A stretch of 64,000 nt of DNA, taken from assembly GCA_041394705.1 (NCBI GenBank), contig JAWKHS010000004.1:62001-126000 (forward strand). Reading direction: 5' to 3'. This DNA comes from Vicinamibacterales bacterium. Lineage in GTDB: Bacteria; Acidobacteriota; Vicinamibacteria; Vicinamibacterales; UBA2999. Shown in pieces: positions 41,661 through 51,108 of the stretch. The translations under genes and the position numbers were made by a program. The stretch's first letter is position 1. Each line of letters begins with the position of its first letter. A model generated the notes under the pieces. It worked only from the letters and a program-made list of their open reading frames with translations, was not told the DNA's origin and made no database searches.

Positions 41661-42659
41661 TCAGCGACGCGCGCGGGCGAGGACGACGAGGCCGACGGCG
41701 TTCCACACGAGGATCCGGAGCTTGCGCAGGAGCGCCAGGGCGACCCCGTGGCTCGGAGGGATACCGAGCGCGGTCGCGACCACGGCGGCGCCCACCTCGT
41801 CCACGCCCATGCGGAACGGCACCACCTTGAACAGCACCGTCACCAGCCGGCCGGCCGATTCGAGGACGAAGGCGTCCGCGAGCGACGTGGCGCCGCCGGA
41901 GAGGGCGCGCAGGATCACCCAGACCTCGGCGACCGCTCCGGCATGGAACGCGACCTGCCAGGCCGCGGCCGTCCAGAGCGCCGCGCGCGGCCAGCCCAGC
42001 ACTCCGTAGAAGCGGGCCTCGATGTCGCGCAGCGCTTCCGGCGACCGGGCGGCCCGGCCCGTCACGCGAGCCGTGAGCTGGGCCAGCGAGGACAGGATCG
42101 CCGGGCGGCGGCGCGCCAGCCACACGGCGGCTGCAGCGGCGGTCGCGACGGCGGCCAGGACGCCCTCGACGACGAGCTGGAACGTGGGGTCGAGCCCCAC
42201 CTGGCGGACCAGGATCCAGGCGCCCGCGGCGATCATCACCAGCACGGCCACCGTGTGGAAGCCGTTGTCGAGCGCCACCGATGTCAACGCCGGCCCGGTC
42301 GCGAGCGTGGACCGGACGAGCAGCACCTTCGTCGGTTCCGACGCGAGGAGCCCCAGCGGCGTGAGGTTGCCGACCGCGTCGCCCGCCAGCACCGCTCCGA
42401 ACGCCGGTGCGGGCGTCAGGCCCGGCGCGCCGATCCGGTCGGCGCAGAGGATCCACGACCTGGCGCGCGCGTAGAAGCGCGCGCCGCCCAGGGCGACGAC
42501 CACCAGGAACCACGCGCCGACGGTCCCGACGCCCCGCTGGATCTCGGCCCAGCCGACCTGGCGGACCGTCACCACGAGCAGGCCCATCCCGGCCGCCGCC
42601 GCGACGACGCCCAGCAGGGACGCACGCGAGACGGTTCGAGAGGACGAGGGCGATGACAC
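41661..42659 (-). CDS. UPF0104/LPG-synthase-like membrane protein
   Basis: 332 residues from a GTG at 42659. About eight transmembrane helices. The family block GGARFYARARSWILCADRIG, then NLTPLGLLASEPTKVLLVR and FKVVPFRMGVDEVGAAVV, match the flippase-like (YbhN, UPF0104) domain of lysylphosphatidylglycerol synthases, without the aminoacyl-transferase part. A TTG at 42668 would overlap the TACAAT box (42673-42668). The GTG eight bases after it is the better, leaderless start. Confidence 0.82.
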   Translation of the reverse strand: MSSPSSSRTVSRASLLGVVAAAAGMGLLVVTVRQVGWAEIQRGVGTVGAWFLVVVALGGARFYARARSWILCADRIGAPGLTPAPAFGAVLAGDAVGNLTPLGLLASEPTKVLLVRSTLATGPALTSVALDNGFHTVAVLVMIAAGAWILVRQVGLDPTFQLVVEGVLAAVATAAAAAVWLARRRPAILSSLAQLTARVTGRAARSPEALRDIEARFYGVLGWPRAALWTAAAWQVAFHAGAVAEVWVILRALSGGATSLADAFVLESAGRLVTVLFKVVPFRMGVDEVGAAVVATALGIPPSHGVALALLRKLRILVWNAVGLVVLARARR

Positions 42660-42779
42660 GCCCGGCAATTGTATCGTCGTGTCTCGACCACCGCCGCGTG
42701 TCGGCGTCGATCCGGCGGGCCGATTCGGCGGGAAATCCTGTTGCGCACGACCGGCCGGCCCACTAGGCTACCGACCACA

Positions 42780-45764
42780 ATGCGCCGCTCAACGCTCCTG
42801 CTCCTCTCCTCCAGCGTCGTCTGCACCATCGGGCTCGTCGCCGCGGCGACACGGGCGCCAGGAGGCGGCGGGGAGCAAACCCGCGGCGCGCAGTCGGCCA
42901 CCGTGGACGTGCCCGTGCACGAGGGGACGTCCATGTCGGTGGCCGTGTCCCCCGACGGCCGCCGCCTGGCCGTCGACCTGCAGGGCAGCATCTGGGTCGT
43001 GCCCGCGTCCGGCGGCGCCGCCACGCGCATCACCGACGTGTTCAACGACGCGCGGCAGCCGTCGTGGTCGCCCGACGGGACGACGATCGCGTTCTTCGCC
43101 TATCGCGACGGCGGCTACGACCTGTGGGCCGTTGCGCCCGACGGGTCGAACCAGCGCAAGCTGACCACGGGCGCGTTCGACGATCGCGAGCCGGTGTGGT
43201 CGCACGACGGCCGGCGCATCGCGTTCTCGTCGGACCGCGGCGATCCCTTGGGCAGCGACTACAACATCTGGACGCTCGAGGTCGCCACCGGCGCGCTCAC
43301 GCAGCTCACGACGGATCCGGCGGAGGACTACATGCCGAGCTGGTCCGGCAACGACGCCGACGTGTCCTTCGTGTCGACGCGCGACGGCGCGCACAAAGTG
43401 TGGGCCGTGCCGTCGCGGGGCGGCCAGGCGCGCGAGATCGCGTCGTCCACGGGCGCCGTGGACGCCGCGTCGTGGAGCCCCGGCGGCCCGGTGGTCGCGC
43501 ATGTCATCGAGGGCCGATCGAGCCGGCTGGAGATCGACGGCAAGACCATCACCGGCACCGAGAACGTGTTCCCGTTCCGGCCGGTCTGGACGAGCGCCAC
43601 CGAGTTCTACTACACGGCCGATGGCAAGATCCGGAAGCGCACCGTCGGCGGCGCGGCGTTCACCGACGTGCCGTTCACGGCCACCCTGCAGGCGACGCCC
43701 GCGCGCTACACCCGCGTGAAGCGCGACTTCGATTCCCGGGCCCCCCGCAAGACGCTCGGCCTGGTCCGGCCGGTGCTGTCGCCCGACGGCACGAAGGTGG
43801 CCTTCGCGGCCGTGGGGGACATCTGGGTGATGCCCGTCGGCGGCGCCGCGGAGAACATCACGAAGGACCGCTTCCTCGACACCGACCCGGCGTGGTCCCC
43901 GGATGGCACGAAGCTCGTGTTCTCCTCGGACCGGGGGGGCCACCTGCTCCAGTTGTGGATCCGCGACATGGCGACCGGCCAGGACCGCCAGCTCACGCGG
44001 CTCACGACCCAGCCGCAGGGCGCGACCTGGTCGAACGACGGGACGAAGATCGCGTTCTTCGACGTGGACGGCATGTGGCGGCGCGCCCAGGTGTCGGTCG
44101 TGGACGTGGCGACCGGCGCCGTCACGAAGATCCACGACGCCCTCTTCTCTCCGGGCAACCCGACGTGGTCGCCCGACGGCGCGCGCGTGGCCGTCGCGAT
44201 GGTGGCGTCCTACTCGAGCCGCTTCCGCGAGGGCACGAACCAGGTGCTGACGATGTCGTCCACGGGCGGCGACGACAGGTGGTACGCGGCCGTGCCGAAC
44301 CTCTCGATCGACTCCCGTGGAGGCGGCGGCGTGGTGTGGTCCCCCGACGGCACCAAGATGGCCGCCATCTACGAGGGGCTGCTCCACGTGTGGCCCGTGT
44401 CGACGCAGGGCGAACCGTTGGGACCTCCCCGCCGCGTCACGACCGAGATGGCGTTCTCGCCGAGCTGGGCCGGTGACTCGAAGCGGCTCCTCTACCAGTC
44501 GATGGACAAGCTGCGGATCGTGGACATCGAGACCGGCCAGACGACGGACGTGCCGCTGAACCTCACCTGGACGCCGGCCGTGCCCACCGGGCGCACCGTG
44601 GTCCGCGTGGGACGGCTGGTGGACGGCCTGTCCGAGACGGTCCGCCAGAACGTGGACATCGTGATTCAGGGCAACCGCATCCAGAGCATCACGCCCGCGC
44701 GCGCAGGGCGCCCCGCCGGGACGTTCGTGGACGCGTCGAACCTCACCGCGATGCCCGGGCTCATCGAGTTCCACTCGCACCTGCAGAAGGACTTCGGCGA
44801 GGCGCAGGGCCGCGCGTGGCTGGCCTTCGGGATCACGACCGTCCGCAGTCCCGGCAACACGCCGTACGAGGCCGTCGAGGACAGGGAAGCCAACGAGGCG
44901 GGGGTCCGCATCGGCCCGCGGGTGTACGGCACCGGCTACCTGATGGAGTGGAAGCGCGTCTACTACAAGATGGGTGTCGCGATCTCGAGCGTCGCCCACT
45001 TCGAGATGGAGCTCGAGCGGGCCCGGGTGCTGCAGCACGACCTGATCAAGAGCTACGTGCGGCTCCCCGACCTGCAGCAGAAGCGCATGGTGGAGTTCGC
45101 CCACGGCATCGGCGTACCGGTGGCCACCCACGAGATTTACCCTGCCGCGTTCCTCGGCGTGGACAACACCGAGCACACGGCCGCCACCAGCCGCCGCGGC
45201 TACTCGCCCAAGCAGTCCCCGAACCAGCGGGCCTACGAAGACGTCGTGCAGCTGTTCGGGAAGAGCGAGCGGTACCTCTGCCCCATGATCTCGGGCGGCG
45301 GCGTGCGGCGCATCCTGGAGAAGCAGCCGTCGCTTCGCGACGATCCGCGCTTCCTGCTCTACCCGCAGTGGATGCAGCAGGGCGTCCGCGCCCAGAACCA
45401 GGGCGCGCCCGGCGGCGGTGCCGACAGTCCCGGCAACGACCAGATGATCATGGACGTGCTGAAGGCCGGCGGCACGATCGTGGCCGGCACCGACACCCCG
45501 AACGGTCTCAACCTCCACGGCGAGCTGAACGGCTACGTGAAGGCCGGGATGACGCCGTTCCAGGCGCTGCAGGCGGCCACCGTGAACTCGGCCCGCGCGC
45601 TGAACCTCGACGCCGGCGCCATCGCGCCGGGCAAGCTCGCGGACATCGTCCTCGTGGACGGCAACCCGCTCCAGAACATCGACGACGCGCTCAACGTGAA
45701 GCACGTCATCGCCAACGGCCGAAGCTACACCTTGGAGGAGCTGCTGAAGGGCCGGCAGCCGTAG
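42780..45764 (+). CDS. secreted amidohydrolase with N-terminal TolB-like propeller
   Basis: 994 residues from the ATG at 42780, with a signal peptide (residues 3-22). Residues 40-600 are TolB/WD40-like propeller blades of the form SPDGRRLAV, WSPDGTTIAFF, WSHDGRRIAFSSDRG, WSPDGTKLVFSSDRG. Residues 625-990 form an amidohydrolase with the metal motif MPGLIEFHSHLQK, a candidate His in VATHEIYPAA, Asp in VAGTDTPNGLNLH and the C-terminal LADIVLVDGNPLQNI. The imidazolonepropionase-like subgroup is likely. Substrate unknown; a peptide or cyclic amide is possible. Confidence 0.9.
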   Translation: MRRSTLLLLSSSVVCTIGLVAAATRAPGGGGEQTRGAQSATVDVPVHEGTSMSVAVSPDGRRLAVDLQGSIWVVPASGGAATRITDVFNDARQPSWSPDGTTIAFFAYRDGGYDLWAVAPDGSNQRKLTTGAFDDREPVWSHDGRRIAFSSDRGDPLGSDYNIWTLEVATGALTQLTTDPAEDYMPSWSGNDADVSFVSTRDGAHKVWAVPSRGGQAREIASSTGAVDAASWSPGGPVVAHVIEGRSSRLEIDGKTITGTENVFPFRPVWTSATEFYYTADGKIRKRTVGGAAFTDVPFTATLQATPARYTRVKRDFDSRAPRKTLGLVRPVLSPDGTKVAFAAVGDIWVMPVGGAAENITKDRFLDTDPAWSPDGTKLVFSSDRGGHLLQLWIRDMATGQDRQLTRLTTQPQGATWSNDGTKIAFFDVDGMWRRAQVSVVDVATGAVTKIHDALFSPGNPTWSPDGARVAVAMVASYSSRFREGTNQVLTMSSTGGDDRWYAAVPNLSIDSRGGGGVVWSPDGTKMAAIYEGLLHVWPVSTQGEPLGPPRRVTTEMAFSPSWAGDSKRLLYQSMDKLRIVDIETGQTTDVPLNLTWTPAVPTGRTVVRVGRLVDGLSETVRQNVDIVIQGNRIQSITPARAGRPAGTFVDASNLTAMPGLIEFHSHLQKDFGEAQGRAWLAFGITTVRSPGNTPYEAVEDREANEAGVRIGPRVYGTGYLMEWKRVYYKMGVAISSVAHFEMELERARVLQHDLIKSYVRLPDLQQKRMVEFAHGIGVPVATHEIYPAAFLGVDNTEHTAATSRRGYSPKQSPNQRAYEDVVQLFGKSERYLCPMISGGGVRRILEKQPSLRDDPRFLLYPQWMQQGVRAQNQGAPGGGADSPGNDQMIMDVLKAGGTIVAGTDTPNGLNLHGELNGYVKAGMTPFQALQAATVNSARALNLDAGAIAPGKLADIVLVDGNPLQNIDDALNVKHVIANGRSYTLEELLKGRQP

Positions 45765-45822
45765 CGGACGCCGCGGCGGACACGCGGTGACGCCTGGAGG
45801 GGATGGCGGTCGAGGTGCCGGG

Positions 45823-46032
45823 ATGTCCAAAGCCGTACTGCACCGTCTGCCGGACGGCCGCTGGCGCGTGACCGACGCGCCCGGGGGCTGGGTGAACGAC
45901 GGCCGGGACTACCCGCCGCCGAGCGACTCGGACCGCGTCTACGAGTTCCAGGCCGACGCGATCCGGGACTACCTCGAACGGACCACGCCGCGTGACCCGG
46001 AAGACGAGATCGCCGCGCCCGGCGAGTCCTAG
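45823..46032 (+). CDS. small hypothetical protein
   Basis: 69 residues from the ATG at 45823; an in-frame GTG at 45787 would add 12. The sequence VLHRLPDGRWRVTDAPGGWV, ending EDEIAAPGES, is acidic and Trp/Tyr-containing, with no recognised motif. It lies 58 bases after the amidohydrolase and before the permease remnant. Coding bias (GC-rich third positions) supports it being real, but only moderately. Confidence 0.45.
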   Translation: MSKAVLHRLPDGRWRVTDAPGGWVNDGRDYPPPSDSDRVYEFQADAIRDYLERTTPRDPEDEIAAPGES

Positions 46033-46073
46033 CCTAGTGGCCTGTCCGGGCCACGAGTCCCCTGTCCAGGCCC

Positions 46074-47161
46074 CTAGCCGTCCGGACGGAGGGCGCGCGC
46101 GGGGGCGAGCCGGCTGGCACGGGTGGCGGGTACGAGCGTCGCCAGGGCGGCCACGGCGATGACCGTCGCGCCAGCCGTCAGCAGGACCACCGGGTCGGCG
46201 GCGTTCATGGCAAAGATGCGGCTGGCGACGAGCCGCCCACCGGCGTATGCCCCGGCGAATCCCAGGACCGCGCCGAGGGCCGTCAGGCGCTGGCCGCCGG
46301 CCATCACGTGTCCGAACACCTCGCCGCGGGAGGCGCCCAGCGCCATCCGGGTGGCCAGTTCCTGCCCACGCTGGGCCACCGTGCAGGCGATGTCGGGCTG
46401 GTGCGGGCCTGCTCGACCAGGAGCGTATCGGCACGCTCGCGGAGGAGATCGAGTGCCGTGCCCGGACGCACGCGGGCGATGACGTCGAGCCCGTGGCCGA
46501 TGTCGCGCGGGTTGATGCGCGCCGCGAGCCACACGTCGGTCCCGCGAGGCAGATCCAGCGCGGCGGCGGCGACGCCTGCAATCCGAACGCCGCCGGGGAT
46601 CTCCACGAGGCGCAGGCGCTGCCCGACGATGCCGGGATCGCCGCCGAGCAGCGTTGTCCAGGCGCGGTGCGACAGCACCCCCACCACCGGCGCGTCCGGG
46701 CCGATGAAGGCGTGGTCGTCTGGCGTGAACCCGGGACCGATCGCCAGCGGCAGCCCGAGCACCTGGAAGAAGCCCTCGCTCACGCCCGTCACGAGCAGGG
46801 GCGTCGCCTGCCCGTCGTCGCCCACCAGCGTCAGATCCTGGGGTGAGGCCGAGAAGCCCGCGGCGCGTTCGACGGGCAGCGACGGATCGCGGAGGAGCCC
46901 GAGGTTCAACGGGGACAGCAGCCCGGTCGTGATCTGGCCGGTCGTGAGCCGGCTCCGGACGCTGACCAACTGCCCGGGGCGCGCGAACGGGAGCGGCCGG
47001 AGCATCGTGGCGTTGACGGTGCTGAAGAGGGCCGTGGTCGCGCCGACGCCAATCGTCAGCGTCAGCACGGCCACCAGGGCGAAGCCGGGCGTCCGGCGGA
47101 GGCTCCTGCCCGTCGCACGGAGGTCTTGCGCGAGCGCGTCCAGCCCGGGCGGCGCGGCCAT
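46074..47161 (-). pseudogene. remnant of a MacB/FtsX-type ADOP permease
   Basis: The N-terminal part (47161 to about 46400) reads RSLRRTPGFALVAVLTLTIG, with the first transmembrane helix and the MacB periplasmic domain up to RPGTALDLLRERADTLLVEQ. The C-terminal part, in another frame, reads CTVAQRGQELATRMALGASR, then AVLGFAGAYAGG and VPATRASRLAPARALRPDG, the last transmembrane region of FtsX-type permeases. About half of a normal 800-residue Acidobacteria duplicated orphan permease is missing and the frames do not match. A deletion near 46400 with a frame change therefore destroyed the gene. No ATPase is adjacent. Confidence 0.82.
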
Positions 47162-47241
47162 GGCGGGCGACTCTTACAGAACGTCAGAGTTGTGTCAAGC
47201 GCGGTGTGGCGGTGCGGGCCCCGCCGCCGCCGCCGCGGCGA

Positions 47242-47718
47242 TCAGCCGCGCCGCGCGGAATCGATGGCGGCCACGTCGACCTTGCGCATCGTCATCATGC
47301 ACTCGAAGACGCGCGCCGCTTCCGCTCCGCCGGCCGCCAGCGCCTCGGTGAGGACGCGCGGCGTGATCTGCCACGACAGGCCCCAGCGGTCCTTGCACCA
47401 GCCGCACGCGCTCTCGGCGCCGCCGTTGCCGACGATGGCGTTCCAGTAGCGGTCCGTCTCCTCCTGCGTGTCGGTGGCCACCTGGAAGGAGAACGCCTCG
47501 GTGTGCGCGAACGCGGGTCCCCCGTTCAGGCCGAGGCATGGCAGGCCCAGCACCGTGAACTCGACGGTCAGCACGTCGCCCTTCTTGCCGCTCGGGAAGT
47601 CCGCCGGCGCGGTGTGCACGGCGCCCACCGCGCTGTCCGGGAACGTGGCCGCGTAGAAGCGCGCGGCGTCGAGGGCATCCTTGTCGTACCAGAGGCAGAT
47701 CGTGTTCTTGGGCGTCAT
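47242..47718 (-). CDS. VOC/PhnB-like domain protein
   Basis: 158 residues from the ATG at 47718, which has GGAG nine bases upstream; another ATG at 47727 adds three residues. TICLWYDKDALDAARFYAAT, then GLPCLGLNGGPAFAHTEAFS and ACGWCKDRWGLSWQITPRVL are the PhnB/3-demethylubiquinone-methyltransferase-like VOC blocks (WxKDRxGxSWQ). The family binds metals and small ligands. The actual substrate is unknown, and the methyltransferase name in databases is misleading. Confidence 0.85.
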   Translation of the reverse strand: MTPKNTICLWYDKDALDAARFYAATFPDSAVGAVHTAPADFPSGKKGDVLTVEFTVLGLPCLGLNGGPAFAHTEAFSFQVATDTQEETDRYWNAIVGNGGAESACGWCKDRWGLSWQITPRVLTEALAAGGAEAARVFECMMTMRKVDVAAIDSARRG

Positions 47719-47809
47719 CGTTCGCATCTCCGCGAAGGGGCGTGGTCACCGGCGGTCGAGGCGCCGCCTCCCGCCATCGTATGTCGACGGGGCCGCAGGC
47801 GCGGGTCGA

Positions 47810-48730
47810 TCAGCCTCGCGGCGACGGAGCGTGGGGCACGCGGTCGGCTGCCGGCGCCACGTCCACCTGGATGGTCGTGTGGCCGATGCCGAACCGCTGC
47901 GCCAGCACATGCCGTGCGGCCTCGAGCACGGAGGGGTGCGCGGCCCGGTCGCTCACCACGACATGCGTCGAGCACGCGACGAATCCGCTGGTGATGGTCC
48001 AGACGTGCAGGTCCTGGACGTCCACCACGTCCGCCAGCGACAGCAGCGCCGAGCGGACCTCGTCCACGTCGATGTGGCCGGGCGTGCTCTCCATCAGCAC
48101 CGACACCGATTGCTCGACGAGGGACCACGAGGAGTGGACCACGAGCAGGCCGATGAGCATCGAGGCGACGGGATCCACCCACGTCCAGTCGAGGGTCCAG
48201 ATGAGCAGGCCCGCCCCGATCGCCTGGAGGCTGCCGAGCGTATCCGTCAGCACGTGCAGCCAGGCGCCGCGGGCGTTGAGGCTCTGGTCGCGGCTGTCGC
48301 GCAGCAGCCACAGGCCCGCGCCGTTGACCGCGAGTCCGCCGCAGGCCACCGCCAGCATCAGTCCGCCCTGCACGTCGGGCGGCTGCCGCAACCGTTCGTA
48401 CGCCTCCACGAAGATGAACACGGCGATGGCCACCAGGGTGACGCCGTTCGCCAGCGCGGCGAGGATCTCGGCGCGGTGGTAGCCGAACGTGCGGGCGGCC
48501 GTCGGCGGACGCCGGGCGAGGCGCATGGCGAACAGCGTGAGCCCGAGCGCGCCCGCATCCGACAGCATGTGGCCGGCGTCCGCCAGCAGCGCCAGCGATC
48601 CGGACACGAGACCGCCGGCCACCTCGAGGCCCATGTACACGACGACGAGGCCGAGCGTGAGGGCCAGCGGCCTCGTGTCGCGCCGGCCACCGCCTGCGCC
48701 TTGCCCGTCGCGGGCGTGCTGCTCGGCCAC
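47810..48730 (-). CDS. cation diffusion facilitator (CzcD/ZitB-like) transporter
   Basis: 306 residues, six transmembrane helices. The metal-site pairs are H-x3-D in ADAGHMLSDAGAL and H-x3-D in GAWLHVLTDTLGS. The C-terminal cytoplasmic domain ends VQDLHVWTITSGFVACSTHV and GIGHTTIQVD, as in Zn/Co/Cd exporters. The GTG start at 48730 lies five bases after a CACAAT box without a Shine-Dalgarno. A Zn2+/H+ antiporter is expected. Confidence 0.93.
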   Translation of the reverse strand: MAEQHARDGQGAGGGRRDTRPLALTLGLVVVYMGLEVAGGLVSGSLALLADAGHMLSDAGALGLTLFAMRLARRPPTAARTFGYHRAEILAALANGVTLVAIAVFIFVEAYERLRQPPDVQGGLMLAVACGGLAVNGAGLWLLRDSRDQSLNARGAWLHVLTDTLGSLQAIGAGLLIWTLDWTWVDPVASMLIGLLVVHSSWSLVEQSVSVLMESTPGHIDVDEVRSALLSLADVVDVQDLHVWTITSGFVACSTHVVVSDRAAHPSVLEAARHVLAQRFGIGHTTIQVDVAPAADRVPHAPSPRG

Positions 48731-48764
48731 GTCCCATTGTGCCGCGTCCCCTCGCGAGGCGGAC

Positions 48765-49907
48765 TCAGCCGGCCATCCACGCCTGCAGCCGGTCGAGCGG
48801 CCAGCAGTTCACGATGCGATCCGGCGGGATGCCCGCGAGCCGCGCGTGGGCCAGCGCGATCTCGGCGTACCAGAGCTCGGTCGTGGCATGCGCGTCGCTG
48901 TCGACGGCAAAGAGGCAGCCCGCGGCCAGCGCCCGGGCAGCCATCGTGTGGTCCAGATCCTGGCGGCTCGGGTCGCCGTCCAGCTCGACGGCGACGTGGC
49001 GGGCCGCGGCGGCGGCGAAGATCACATCCCAGTCGCCGTGCACGCCGGCGCGGACGCTCGATTGCCGGCCGCGGGGATGCGCGAGGATCCGCACGCGGGG
49101 ATTGGCAACGGCCGCGAGCATCCGCGGCGTCTGGTCGTGGCCCTTACGGAGGAGCGAATGCGGCGCGGCCAGCACCAGGTCGAACCGGGCGGCCTCCTCG
49201 TCGGTCAGGTCGAGCGTGCCGTCCTCGCCGATATTGGCCTCGACGCCCTGGAACAGGTGGAACGCTCCGCCAGCGGCGGCGTTCACGGCGTCGATCTCGG
49301 CGCGCTGCGCGGCGGCCTCTGGCATCGACATGCCCCCGGCCAGCGCCAGGCCGTGCGAGTGGTCCGTGATGGCGGCGCGGGTGTAGCCCCGGGCCGCGCA
49401 CGCGGCGGCGAGCTCGGCGACGGTGTTGGCGCCGTCACTCCACGTGGAGTGCATCTGGAAGTCTCCCCGGTACGCCTCTGCCGGCAGCAGGTCGTAGGCG
49501 GGATCCTCGAGAATGCGCCGGGCCTCGGCGCGGCTGATGAAGTGCTTTCGCAGCGTCCGGCGGCGCTCCACCTCGGCGCGCTTGCCGCTGGCGTCGATCT
49601 TCGCCTCGGCACTCGGCGATTCCCCCGCCGCCAGGACCTCCTGGATCACGCGCGACGAGCTCGGGCCGATGCCGGGAATCTTGGGCAGGGTCCCGCCTGG
49701 CCGGAGAAGGTCGGCCATCGAATGCTCGACCGCGAGGATGGCGGCCGCGGCGCGCCGGTAGGCGTAGCGCCTGGCGGTTTCGGTCTGGATGAACGCGAGG
49801 TCCGACAAGGTGCCGGCGATCGCGGCGTTGACGTCGAGGAGCGGGGACGAGGCGTGCCGCATGTTCCGGGAGCGGCCGTCGGTCCCGGTGGCAGCCTTCC
49901 GTGCCAT
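48765..49907 (-). CDS. PHP-domain protein with PolX-like N-terminal region
   Basis: 380 residues. The N-terminal part (DLAFIQTETARRYAYRRAAA) and helix-hairpin-helix LPKIPGIGPSSSRVIQEVL resemble DNA polymerase X N-termini, but no nucleotidyltransferase motif (GSxRRG) follows. The PHP phosphoesterase domain comes next: DFQMHSTWSDGANTVAEL, AITDHSHGLAL, GVEANIGEDGTLDL, APHSLLR, RILAHPRGR and AVDSDAHA. It is a PolX-like exonuclease or phosphoesterase that has lost the polymerase half. The CDF gene starts 34 bases downstream on the same strand. Confidence 0.85.
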   Translation of the reverse strand: MARKAATGTDGRSRNMRHASSPLLDVNAAIAGTLSDLAFIQTETARRYAYRRAAAAILAVEHSMADLLRPGGTLPKIPGIGPSSSRVIQEVLAAGESPSAEAKIDASGKRAEVERRRTLRKHFISRAEARRILEDPAYDLLPAEAYRGDFQMHSTWSDGANTVAELAAACAARGYTRAAITDHSHGLALAGGMSMPEAAAQRAEIDAVNAAAGGAFHLFQGVEANIGEDGTLDLTDEEAARFDLVLAAPHSLLRKGHDQTPRMLAAVANPRVRILAHPRGRQSSVRAGVHGDWDVIFAAAAARHVAVELDGDPSRQDLDHTMAARALAAGCLFAVDSDAHATTELWYAEIALAHARLAGIPPDRIVNCWPLDRLQAWMAG

Positions 49908-49970
49908 CGTGACCGCATTGTGGCACTCCGTGCGGCGTCCCGTGCAGTGCGGGGCGGGTAGTATCTGCTC

Positions 49971-51089
49971 GTGCCCAAGCCCGTCTTCGCCGTCCTGTGG
50001 TCCTTCGTGTTCGTGGCAGGGTGCCAGCAGGCGCCGCCGCTCCCTCCCCCGCCGCCGGTCCTGCCGGCGCTCACGGCCGACAGCGCCTCCAACTTCGCCC
50101 GGATCACGCTCCGGTGCGTCGCCAAGGCGTATCCGAGCCAGCCGGGCTACGTGCTGAACGCCCCGGAGGACGTGCAGCTGCCCGACGTCGTGCACCCCGC
50201 GTTCTACGGCTGCTACGACTGGCACTCGTCGGTGCACGGGCACTGGATGCTCGCGCGCTTGCTGCGGCTCTTCCCGTCGATGCCCGAAGCCCCGGAGATC
50301 GTCGCCGCGCTCGACCGCAATCTCAGCGCGGAGAATCTCGCGGTCGAAGCCGCGTACTTCATGCGCCCCGGTACGGCCGCCTTCGAGCGGATGTACGGGT
50401 GGGCATGGACGCTGAAGCTCGCCGAGGAACTGCACCGGTCGTCGTCGCCGGAGGCGAAGCGCTGGGAGCAGCACCTGCAGCCGCTGACGTCCGCGCTCGT
50501 GAAGCGGTATCTCGACTTCCTGCCGAAGCAGACCTACGCCATCCGGACCGGCGTCCATCCGAACACGGCGTTCGGTCTCGGGTTCGCGCTCGACTACGCC
50601 GATGCCCTCGGTGACACGGCGCTGCGCGACCTCGTCGTCGCGCGGAGCCGCGACTACTTCCTGGGCGACACCGACTACCCCGCCAAGCTCGAACCCAACG
50701 GCTCCGACTTCCTGTCGCCGGCGCTCGTCGAGGCCGACCTGATGCGGCGGGTGCTGCCGCCCGAGGAGTTCGCGCGCTGGTTCGCCGCGTACCTGCCGGC
50801 GATGGGGAACGGGCAGCCGTCGAACCTGCTGACGATCGCGGTGGTCACCGATCGATCGGACCCGCAACTCGGCCATCTGGACGGCCTGAACCTGAGCCGC
50901 GCCTGGGCGATGCGGAACATCGCCCAGGCACTGCCCGACGGCAGCCGCGCCCGCGCCTTCCTCGCCGACGCCGGACACACACACGCCGTGGACGCCTTGC
51001 AGCACGTGGCGACCGGCCACTACGAGGGCGAGCACTGGTTGGCGTCCTTCGCCGTGTTCCTCCTGACCGAGACGCCCTCGCGCCGATGA
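49971..51089 (+). CDS. DUF2891 lipoprotein
   Basis: 372 residues from a GTG at 49971, six bases after TAGTAT. The N-terminus VLWSFVFVAGCQQAPP has a lipobox (V-A-G-C). The DUF2891 blocks are VVHPAFYGCYDWHSSVHGHW, GWAWTLKLAEEL, GVHPNTAFGLGFALDYA and LNLSRAWAMRNIAQAL. The aromatic/His-rich helical-repeat pattern suggests a sugar-active fold, but the family has no defined function. Confidence 0.85.
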   Translation: MPKPVFAVLWSFVFVAGCQQAPPLPPPPPVLPALTADSASNFARITLRCVAKAYPSQPGYVLNAPEDVQLPDVVHPAFYGCYDWHSSVHGHWMLARLLRLFPSMPEAPEIVAALDRNLSAENLAVEAAYFMRPGTAAFERMYGWAWTLKLAEELHRSSSPEAKRWEQHLQPLTSALVKRYLDFLPKQTYAIRTGVHPNTAFGLGFALDYADALGDTALRDLVVARSRDYFLGDTDYPAKLEPNGSDFLSPALVEADLMRRVLPPEEFARWFAAYLPAMGNGQPSNLLTIAVVTDRSDPQLGHLDGLNLSRAWAMRNIAQALPDGSRARAFLADAGHTHAVDALQHVATGHYEGEHWLASFAVFLLTETPSRR

Positions 51090-51108
51090 CGGGCCGGGCC
51101 CGCGCGCG

